This document shows positions 1-6,665 of a DNA stretch of 33,877 nucleotides, piece by piece; position 1 is the first letter of the stretch, and every line of letters begins with the position of its first letter. The notes under the pieces are model-generated. The model did not search any database. It had not been told where the DNA came from and saw only the letters and a program-made list of their open reading frames with translations. This stretch comes from Clostridiaceae bacterium (GTDB lineage Bacteria > Bacillota > Clostridia > Oscillospirales > Acutalibacteraceae): assembly GCA_016290665.1 (NCBI GenBank), contig JAEEUW010000015.1:1-33877 (forward strand), written 5' to 3'. The translations under genes and the position numbers were made by a program.

Positions 1-244
1 TACCAATAATATCATCTATACTGAAGATTATTCTGTTATACACAGAAGCCAAAGTATCTTTGATTCTGCTTTCAACATTATCCTCCCCTTTTTCTATTTT
101 AATTTCAGAGCTTAAACTGCCGGCAGCCAATTCGGTATTATTAACATCGGCAAATGCCAAAATAGGCCCTGAAAAAATAACTGCTAAGACGAAAACAAAT
201 ATGCCAAATAAAAATTTATTCTTTTTCACAAATAACACTCCCAT
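1..244 (-). CDS. Secreted/exported protein of unknown function, C-terminus beyond window edge
   Basis: Minus-strand reading from ATG at 244: MGVLFVKKNKFLFGIFVFVLAVIFSGPILAFADVNNTELAAGSLSSEIKIEKGEDNVESRIKDTLASVYNRIIFSIDDIIG..., open to the edge. Basic N-terminus plus hydrophobic core plus AFA-D looks like a signal peptide. Confidence 0.6.
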   Translation of the reverse strand, partial: MGVLFVKKNKFLFGIFVFVLAVIFSGPILAFADVNNTELAAGSLSSEIKIEKGEDNVESRIKDTLASVYNRIIFSIDDIIG

Positions 245-376
245 AAACTATTATTAAAAGATATATGCGTATCGGCTTAAGCCGGCAAAGCCCCAAATTA
301 TATAGATAACAGTCCAAACAAACGGACAGAAAAGGGTGTAGAATAGAAGCATATCAGAGAAACGAGTTGCTTTAGG

Positions 377-823
377 ATGGCCAAGGCGTTGCAGACCACA
401 TTCAAAGAGTTTCGAGAAAGGTTCGCAACAGAGGATACTTGACGGAGTTATCTGTACAGAAAACGATTTCCGCAAGGATTCATCTGCCCGAAGTGTTGGT
501 GACGGGAGATTTATCCAGTTCGTACACGTCATGTTTGTCAGTGTAAAAGCTGCCGCCGCCAAACATCTGTAGCCGCAGGAACCGTAATGCATAGCACACG
601 CTTGCCGCTCACAACTTGGTTTTGGGCGATATACCTTTGTGCTACGGATAAACGCGGCATTTCAGCAAAGGCATTCTTGCTTGATACCTCTCATGGCAGC
701 TTTGAAAACTATCAACCCTATTTGGATGAATACTGTTTTCGCTTTAATCGCAGGTTTTGTCCTGGACAACTCTTTTCAAGATTGTCAAGGGCTGTTGCTA
801 CTTCTTGTATCCGGCTGAGCTAA
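377..823 (+). pseudogene. Decayed IS1595-family transposase
   Basis: One reading frame from ATG 377 gives MAKALQTTFKEFRERFATEDT*RSYLYRKRFPQGFICPKCW*REIYPVRTRHVCQCKSCRRQTSVAAGTVMHSTRLPLTTWFWAIYLCATDKRGISAKAF...GSFENYQPYLDEYCFRFNRR. This has the CPxC..CQCKSCRxQTS zinc ribbon and the YLDEYxFRFNRR C-terminal motif of IS1595/ISXO2 transposases. Two in-frame TGA codons, and the catalytic middle is deleted. Confidence 0.78.
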
Positions 824-891
824 ATCTATACATATAATATATTATATTAAATATCAAGTGATTTTTCAAGCGATGCGAACAAAAAATAATG

Positions 892-1059
892 TGTGAAAGT
901 GTAGGTTTACAATAGATGTGTTACACCGTGAAAAAAAGAGGTGACGAATGAGGGCTCCATGTGTTAGTTAAGGTGCGAAACAAAAAAAGCAACAGGAGGT
1001 CATTCGTCATGAAAACTGTAACACAAAAAGCAAGGCTTCGTCAAGCGATAATTGAATAT
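892..1059 (+). mobile_element. Probable left-end fragment of an IS481-type insertion sequence
   Basis: TGTGTGAAAGTGTAGGTTTACA...TGTTACACC precedes a strong RBS (aggagg) and MKTVTQKARLRQAIIEY, which resembles the N-terminus of IS481-type transposases (VTQKARxRQxxIxY). Similarity stops after about 17 aa. Confidence 0.35.
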
Positions 1060-1734
1060 ATAGCCGAGGAACCTTGGGCAGAAGAACTGCTTTTGCAGGA
1101 GCATCACGAAGCACCTTCAACGGAGCATACAGTCCCATCTAACCAGACACATTCTGGTCAGCCTACACAGAAACCGGTTCCAGAAAGCAGCCAGGAACCA
1201 ACCCTTCCAAAGCCTATTGACACATCAAAACCAAACGATACGGTCCAACCCTTTGACCCGTCAGACAAGCATTCTATGTCGAGAGAAAAAAACATAAAGA
1301 CAAAAGAGTCTGTTCCCGTGGAAACAAAACCGGGACAAACCACCGAGGCTCCTGTTTCAAGTCGAATCAAACAAAAGGAACGACCCATTGCAAAAGAAAA
1401 AAGGAATACCGTTGCCGGGGAGATTAAGACGCGGGAACCAACTGTCCGAAGCAATGAAGCCCTGAAAGTGTCAAAGGAACGGGGAAGCCAAACCATTGAA
1501 CCGTCCGTTGCGCCATCAGATGATGTCAAACCCACAACTAAGGGGGCACCGCTTCCTGCAGTTCAGGCAAAAGTCATTTCAGCGACCTTATCTATATCCC
1601 GCAACATATCTTTGGGCAAGCGAAATGAAACAACGGTGGATTCGTTGCTGTATCTTTTCGCGGTTATTTTCAATGTCAAATCTTCCATGATCCAATCAGT
1701 CCTTTGCCAGTGTAATACATTTGTAATATTATAG
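1009..1734 (+). CDS. Chimeric/low-complexity Pro-Thr-Glu-Lys-rich ORF of doubtful function
   Basis: ATG at 1009 behind aggaggtcattcgtc. N-terminal 17 aa look IS-derived, then a P/T/S/E/K-rich segment. The C-terminal ~40 codons run antisense through a truncated RHH gene. Confidence 0.3.
   Translation: MKTVTQKARLRQAIIEYIAEEPWAEELLLQEHHEAPSTEHTVPSNQTHSGQPTQKPVPESSQEPTLPKPIDTSKPNDTVQPFDPSDKHSMSREKNIKTKESVPVETKPGQTTEAPVSSRIKQKERPIAKEKRNTVAGEIKTREPTVRSNEALKVSKERGSQTIEPSVAPSDDVKPTTKGAPLPAVQAKVISATLSISRNISLGKRNETTVDSLLYLFAVIFNVKSSMIQSVLCQCNTFVIL
1563..1688 (-). pseudogene. Truncated ribbon-helix-helix (CopG-like) DNA-binding protein
   Basis: Minus-strand reading from ATG 1688: MEDLTLKITAKRYSNESTVVSFRLPKDMLRDIDKVAEMTFA*. 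The VSFRLPKDMLRDID strand/helix is typical of RHH proteins, but the second helix is missing. RBS AAAGGAC upstream. Confidence 0.55.
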
Positions 1735-1756
1735 CAGTTATTCCAACAAATTGCAA
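1728..1756 (-). promoter_or_regulatory. Sigma70-type promoter for the truncated RHH gene
   Basis: Minus strand TTGCAA - 17 nt - TATAAT. Confidence 0.5.
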
Positions 1757-1805
1757 AAAAATTTGAAGCTTTTATAGAAAAAGATGTGTATTATTGATTT
1801 TACCT

Positions 1806-1852
1806 GCCACAAGTGCCACAGGAATTGTATTGTGGCAGTTGTGGCATTTTTT
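1806..1852 (+). terminator. Intrinsic terminator-like hairpin
   Basis: GCCACAAgTGCCACA - 10 nt - TGTGGCAgTTGTGGC, one mismatch, followed by ATTTTTT. Confidence 0.6.
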
Positions 1853-1995
1853 ATCTCCGCCTCTTGCAATTTCTTTTGTTTCCGTATATAATAGGATTGT
1901 GAACATTCGTTCGTATAATATCGACAAAAGATGAACTGAAAGCATTTTTTCGCGAAAATGACTGGACTGCGGCAAAGCCGTATGACCTTTCCAAA

Positions 1996-2682
1996 ATGAA
2001 GCCTGAGAATGCGGAAACTGCCATATATGTGAAGGATGTGTTTGACCGTCTGTGGGATCAGTCTGCAGAGCGCCACGGACAAAAGTCGCCATCAAAATGC
2101 TTTACAAAGGATTATCAGCCGGAGGTCATGAAAAACGCCATCGGTGACATTGTCGCCGGAAAGGTGACGGAGATCTTAAACGATGAAAAACAGCTTGAAA
2201 CGATTCTTACCCCGTTTTTTGAAAAAGGAAACGAAGAGGAACGCGCCAATCCTTTTGTAAGCAATGCGATGGACACGCTTTTGGATACGGTCGGTTATGG
2301 GGATGTTCTTGCCGCAACAAGGGAGATCGGCGCAGTTGATGATTTCTCCAAGCGACCGATCAACTATCCGCGGCGGGACTTTGAAGATAAATGGAACCAT
2401 CCGCGCGCCAAAACGAAGGTTGAATACTCCACCAAAAAGGCAGATGCCGCTTTGAAACTGGATGAAAACCTTGTGCATGATCCTACAGAGGGCAATCTGT
2501 TCGTGAAGGGCTTTTTCGATCTGCTTGATCCGACGGACGCACAAATCGTGAGCTTGGCCATGGAGGGCTTTACGCATGAACAGATTGCAGAAAAGCTGGG
2601 ATTCAAAACTCACAGCGCCGTGACGAAACGTCTTCATAATCTGCGCCCGGTCTTTATCAAATACAGCCGTAACAGCGCATAA
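1996..2682 (+). CDS. Sigma-70 region 4-like helix-turn-helix protein of a mobile element
   Basis: C-terminal DLLDPTDAQIVSLAMEGFTHEQIAEKLGFKTHSAVTKRLHNLRPVF is a sigma-region-4-like HTH. The frame stays open upstream of the first ATG (STKDELKAFFRENDWTAAKPYDLSK-M). Confidence 0.6.
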   Translation: MKPENAETAIYVKDVFDRLWDQSAERHGQKSPSKCFTKDYQPEVMKNAIGDIVAGKVTEILNDEKQLETILTPFFEKGNEEERANPFVSNAMDTLLDTVGYGDVLAATREIGAVDDFSKRPINYPRRDFEDKWNHPRAKTKVEYSTKKADAALKLDENLVHDPTEGNLFVKGFFDLLDPTDAQIVSLAMEGFTHEQIAEKLGFKTHSAVTKRLHNLRPVFIKYSRNSA

Positions 2683-2790
2683 AAATCTTTTTCGACTTTT
2701 TCAAAAAAACAGGAACAATTTGCTATCCCATCTTCCCCTACTATTATGGAGGGGAAAACAGCATTTTGCAAAAACCGCTCTCGATATTTT

Positions 2791-2823
2791 GACGCTTATT
2801 CATTTGGGCGTCTTTTTCTTTTT
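2791..2823 (+). terminator. Short terminator-like hairpin upstream of promoter repeat 1
   Basis: GACGC...GCGTC followed by TTTTTCTTTTT. Confidence 0.4.
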
Positions 2824-2887
2824 GTAACGGGTGCGATTTTTTGTCTGTAACGGAAAAAGTACGGTTTTTTGAAAAAGTGGGTATTAA
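2823..2887 (+). repeat. Promoter/iteron repeat copy 1
   Basis: TGTAACGG, 23 nt start-to-start to a second TGTAACGG, then 36 nt to TATTAA. CGATTTTTT and TTTTTTGAAAAA blocks are shared with copies 2 and 3. Confidence 0.65.
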
Positions 2888-2918
2888 ATAGGTGAGAGAA
2901 GTAAAGCAGATATGTTTT

Positions 2919-2983
2919 TGTCATGGTTTCGATTTTTCGCTTGTCATGGAAAAAGCACGTTTTTTTGAAAAATGAGGTATAAT
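2919..2983 (+). repeat. Promoter/iteron repeat copy 2
   Basis: TGTCATGG, 23 nt start-to-start to a second TGTCATGG, then 36 nt to TATAAT. Same internal CGATTTTT and TTTTTGAAAAA blocks. Confidence 0.7.
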
Positions 2984-3080
2984 ATATGTAGAGGCGGAGA
3001 AATACTACGCCCACTTTTTCAAAGTTTTTCAGATAAATGGAATAATCTGCCGCTATAAGTGTCGATATACTTATGGGGAG

Positions 3081-3115
3081 AGAAAGACGTCTTTTTTATC
3101 GGGCGTCTTTTCTTT
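3081..3115 (+). terminator. Terminator-like hairpin upstream of promoter repeat 3
   Basis: AAAGACG...CGTCTTTTCTTT. Shares GGGCGTCTTTT with the hairpin upstream of copy 1. Confidence 0.4.
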
Positions 3116-3127
3116 ATGCACCGGCTT

Positions 3128-3192
3128 TGTCATGGGAACGATTTTTGGCCTGTCATGCCGAAACCAAGCTTTTTGAAAAAATGCGGCATTAT
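3128..3192 (+). repeat. Promoter/iteron repeat copy 3 (upstream of the parM operon)
   Basis: TGTCATGG, 23 nt start-to-start to TGTCATGC, then 36 nt to CATTAT. Same internal blocks. Confidence 0.65.
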
Positions 3193-3258
3193 ATATACAG
3201 AAGCAATACATAGCAGCTATTTTGCTGCTTCAAAAATACACGCCGAAAGGCAGAAAGG

Positions 3259-3303
3259 ATGAAGTCTATGAACCACACCGCTAATCAGCCACCGCAAACC
3301 TGA
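3259..3303 (+). CDS. Possible 14-aa leader peptide MKSMNHTANQPPQT
   Basis: AGAAAGG directly before ATG, short ORF ending TGA. Followed by CCTGCcgctccGCAGG hairpin upstream of the ParM-like gene. Confidence 0.25.
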   Translation: MKSMNHTANQPPQT

Positions 3304-3382
3304 CGCCTCGCCCTGCCGCTCCGCAGGTAAAACAGGGGCATATTCTTTTATCAAAAAATTATAGAACGAAAGGAAAAACACT

Positions 3383-4306
3383 ATGAAAACATTTCAAGAC
3401 AAAGTGATCGTTGCCGTAGACACAGGCTACGGCAACATCAAAACCGCAAACCATTGTTTTCGCACCGGGATCACCGCCTACGATTCCGAGCCGCTGTTCA
3501 CAAGGGATATGCTGGTCTATGCCGGCAAGTATTATCTCATCGGCGAAGGGCACAAAGAGGTCCTGCCCGAAAAGCAACTGGATGAGGATTACTTCCTGCT
3601 GACGCTCGTTGCCATTGCCAAAGAGTTGAAAACGGCGGGGTTGACCGAAGCGGATATCATCCTCGCTGTCGGTCTGCCGCTAACCTGGATGACCATGCAA
3701 AAAGAAACGTTCAAAAGCTATCTTCTGCGGGACGGTGACATTCATTTCACCTATCGGAAGGTGGACTACACCATCCGCATCTCTGACGTTCGGGTCTATC
3801 CCCAGGGGTACGCAGCCATCGCGCCGTTTGCTTCGGAGCTGAAAGGCGTCAACCTGATTGCCGACATCGGCAACGGCACCATCAACGTTCTGTATATCGT
3901 CAACGGAAATCCGTTGTCCGGCAAGATGTATACAGAAAAGTTCGGTACCTATCAATGTACGCTTGCCATCCGGGAGGAATTCATGCGTCAGACCCGCCGC
4001 GAGCTGAACGACGCTATTATTGATGAGATCCTCATCAACGGTACCGCCGACATCGCGAAAGACGATCTCAAACTCATCAAAGCAACAGCGACTGCCTATG
4101 TGGCAGACATCTTCCGCCGCCTGCGGGAGCACGGCTACGATGAGAACACCATGAAGCTGTATCTGACCGGCGGCGGAGCCTGCCTCGTGAAACACTTTTA
4201 CAAGGTCAACAAGGATCGCGTTGTTTTCGTCGATGACATCTGTGCTGCAGCCAAGGGGTACGAGTATATGGCTGATCTCCAACTGCGGGCAGCGGATAAC
4301 GTATGA
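3383..4306 (+). CDS. ParM/StbA-like actin-fold plasmid segregation protein
   Basis: N-terminal VIVAVDTGYGNIKTA (phosphate 1), GVNLIADIGNGTINVLYI (phosphate 2), LYLTGGGACL (adenosine motif). Confidence 0.85.
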   Translation: MKTFQDKVIVAVDTGYGNIKTANHCFRTGITAYDSEPLFTRDMLVYAGKYYLIGEGHKEVLPEKQLDEDYFLLTLVAIAKELKTAGLTEADIILAVGLPLTWMTMQKETFKSYLLRDGDIHFTYRKVDYTIRISDVRVYPQGYAAIAPFASELKGVNLIADIGNGTINVLYIVNGNPLSGKMYTEKFGTYQCTLAIREEFMRQTRRELNDAIIDEILINGTADIAKDDLKLIKATATAYVADIFRRLREHGYDENTMKLYLTGGGACLVKHFYKVNKDRVVFVDDICAAAKGYEYMADLQLRAADNV

Positions 4307-4632
4307 ACAAGGACGTTTACCGTTTGAACGTGCGGTTCGATCTGCACAATGCCGAGGAAGCCGAGGCCGTGTGCTTTCTGAAAGAGCTGTCAGAAACTGA
4401 CTGCAAATCACGCAATCGCTTTATCGTGAACGCGGTTTTGGAACAGCTTCGTCGGCAAGGGAAATCCTATGATTTCTCGCTGGATGATATCCGGCAGGTA
4501 TTCAAAGAAGAGTTGCAGGGGCTGTCTGTTGCAACCCCTGCCGTTTTACCTGCTGAGGAACAGTCTTTGAGCGAGGAACAGAAGGCAGCAAATGCTGCAA
4601 GTGTACTGTCCGCACTGGAGATGTTCGGGTGA
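4303..4632 (+). CDS. ParR-like partner of the ParM-family protein
   Basis: Overlaps ParM stop by 4 bp (ATGA). Small protein whose N-terminus (YRLNVRFDLHNAEEAEAVCFLKEL..KSRNRFIVNAVLEQL) is consistent with an RHH fold. Confidence 0.6.
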   Translation: MNKDVYRLNVRFDLHNAEEAEAVCFLKELSETDCKSRNRFIVNAVLEQLRRQGKSYDFSLDDIRQVFKEELQGLSVATPAVLPAEEQSLSEEQKAANAASVLSALEMFG

Positions 4633-4690
4633 GCCAACCCCCGCCGGTTTTGGCTCAAGCGGCAGTTTTGCCCCATCCGTTTGAGCCAAA
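4630..4690. promoter_or_regulatory. Candidate centromere (parC-like) repeats
   Basis: TGAGCCAA occurs at 4630-4637 (+), 4650-4657 (inverted) and 4682-4689 (+), including the 10-bp inverted pair TTTGGCTCAA/TTGAGCCAAA, directly behind the ParR-like gene. Confidence 0.35.
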
Positions 4691-4810
4691 GTGGCACAGA
4701 TGAACCCGCACCTGACTACGGCAACCGGCACAATCCCTTTTGCACGGCAGAGACGTGGGAAAGATGAACCATTGCAAACCGAAACCCGCGTCTCATACCG
4801 TAACGAGCAG

Positions 4811-4870
4811 GGCAAAAATATATATTTTGCCGCGCCGCCGAATCGGCACCTTTAGGGGCGCTGCCCCTAA
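4811..4870 (+). promoter_or_regulatory. Candidate oriT
   Basis: GGCAAAAatatataTTTTGCC followed by TTAGGGGCgctGCCCCTAA, immediately upstream of the mobC-like/relaxase operon. Confidence 0.4.
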
Positions 4871-4902
4871 GACCCCAATAACACTATGAAAGGACTGATG
4901 CA

Positions 4903-5247
4903 ATGTCAGAAAGAATTACAGGCATGTACTTCCAATGCAACCAAAAGCAGCGCGAACAGATCAAAAAGAACGCGAAAGCCTGCGGGCTGAAGCAGGGCGA
5001 TTATCTTTTGCAGCGGGCGCTGGGCTTTGAACCGAAAGCCTTAAATCTCGGCGCGTATCTGAACCTTTACAAGAAACTTTGTGAGGTTTCCAACAGGAAA
5101 CTGTCTGCCGAAGCCGAACAGAGATTGCTTGAGGTGCTCGATCAGATCTACAGCCGCCTCTTTGAGGGCTCACCGCCATCGGAAGAAACGTTGCGCGAAG
5201 AAGAGCAGACGCTGGCAGACTGCTTTTCCGATGTCGGAGATGATTGA
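4903..5247 (+). CDS. MobC-like mobilization accessory protein
   Basis: 114 aa, MSERITGMYFQCNQKQREQIKKNAKACGLKQGDYLLQRALGFEP; small DNA-binding protein immediately before and overlapping the relaxase. Confidence 0.6.
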   Translation: MSERITGMYFQCNQKQREQIKKNAKACGLKQGDYLLQRALGFEPKALNLGAYLNLYKKLCEVSNRKLSAEAEQRLLEVLDQIYSRLFEGSPPSEETLREEEQTLADCFSDVGDD

Positions 5248-5249
5248 GT

Positions 5250-6662
5250 ATGGCGACCACTGGATTCTGGCCGGTCTACAATCATCTGAAGGAAACCATC
5301 GCCTACGCCGAAAACCCGGATAAGACCGTTGACCGGAAGTTTTTGGACGACGATCTGTGGCAGGCGCTGCGCTATGTCGAGAACAGTGACAAAACAGATC
5401 GGACGATGTATGTCAGCGCGATCAACTGTCCGAAACAGAAAGCGTATGAATATATGATGCGTACCAAGCGGCGCTTTCATGAAACGGGCAAGGTCGTCGG
5501 CTACCACGGCTTTCAGAGCTTCGCTGCCGGAGAGGTCACGCCGGAGGAAGCGCACCGGATCGGATTGGAAACTGCAAGACGCATGTGGGGAGATCAGTAT
5601 GAGGTCGTTGTCACAACACATCTTAACACGGATAACCTGCATAATCATTTCTGCTGGAATAGTTCGTCGTTTGTGACAGGCAAAAAAAATCGCAATCAGA
5701 TCAAAGACCACCGGCGACTGCGCGAGGTCTCCGACGCGGTTTGCCAGGAATACGGCAAATCTGTTTTGCAGAACGCACCGTTCTATGGCGGCGAAAAAGG
5801 CAAATACTGGATTCACAAGGACGGCGGCAAGACGCATCGTGACATCCTGCGTGAAGATCTGGAACGCTGCTTGCGGGAAGCATATTCTTTGCAAGACCTG
5901 AATCGCCGCATGAACGCTTTGGGATATGTATGCGACTTCAATCCAAACCACACGCACTGGACGGTCCGCGCCGTTGACTGGGAACGGGCTGTGCGGATCG
6001 ACAAGCTGGGGTTTACCAAAGAACGGTTAATGAAAGAATTAGACGGCCACAAGCTATGGGGCTACAGCTCCATCCACCGCGTCGGCTTCTATATGCTTGA
6101 CCACCCCATTTACAAGCCGCCGATCCAACCGGTCAACAAAGAGCTCAAACGGCGAAATTACGAACTGCCGCAGACCTACACAGCTGTTGGGGTTGCCGCG
6201 CTGATGATCGTGATCCTGTTTCTGATCCTTATGCTGCTGATCAAGCTGGCAAGGGAACGAAACGACTATACACCCCAAACGCCGGGACTGCGCAAGCTGA
6301 TCACCGAAGCGCCGAAAATCGAACAGGAATACAGGCTCCTCATAGACAACAAAGTTTCGTCTATGCAGGAGCTTTATGATTTCCACGACGATCTGGAAGC
6401 GCAGATCAAAGCGCTGGAGGCACAACGGCAAAAGATCCGCAACAAGATTCGGCGCTGTTTGGACGCAAACGAGAAATCGGCGCTGAAACAGCAGGCGAAA
6501 AACATCACAAAGCAGCTAACACCGCTGCGAAAACAGAACAAAATCGCGGAACGCATCGAACACCGCGCGCCGGAGCTTCTGAAAATGATGATTCTGGAGC
6601 GCGACCTTGAAATTCAAGCTTACACAAAACAAAGAAATATGAATTATGATAGGAGTAGATAA
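5250..6662 (+). CDS. MobP-type relaxase with internal transmembrane segment
   Basis: TIAYAENPDKT start, VVGYHGFQSFAAGEVTPEEAHRIGLE, and HUH motif VVTTHLNTDNLHNHFCWNSSSF. Hydrophobic AVGVAALMIVILFLILMLLIKL in the middle, then a coiled-coil-like tail. Confidence 0.85.
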   Translation: MATTGFWPVYNHLKETIAYAENPDKTVDRKFLDDDLWQALRYVENSDKTDRTMYVSAINCPKQKAYEYMMRTKRRFHETGKVVGYHGFQSFAAGEVTPEEAHRIGLETARRMWGDQYEVVVTTHLNTDNLHNHFCWNSSSFVTGKKNRNQIKDHRRLREVSDAVCQEYGKSVLQNAPFYGGEKGKYWIHKDGGKTHRDILREDLERCLREAYSLQDLNRRMNALGYVCDFNPNHTHWTVRAVDWERAVRIDKLGFTKERLMKELDGHKLWGYSSIHRVGFYMLDHPIYKPPIQPVNKELKRRNYELPQTYTAVGVAALMIVILFLILMLLIKLARERNDYTPQTPGLRKLITEAPKIEQEYRLLIDNKVSSMQELYDFHDDLEAQIKALEAQRQKIRNKIRRCLDANEKSALKQQAKNITKQLTPLRKQNKIAERIEHRAPELLKMMILERDLEIQAYTKQRNMNYDRSR

Positions 6663-6665
6663 GCT

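Noticed and set aside
3128-3303. CRISPR-like array from spaced repeats at 2823-3192
   Set aside because: Copies are unevenly spaced (96 and 209 bp), diverged, and contain promoter hexamers; no spacers of uniform size or cas genes.
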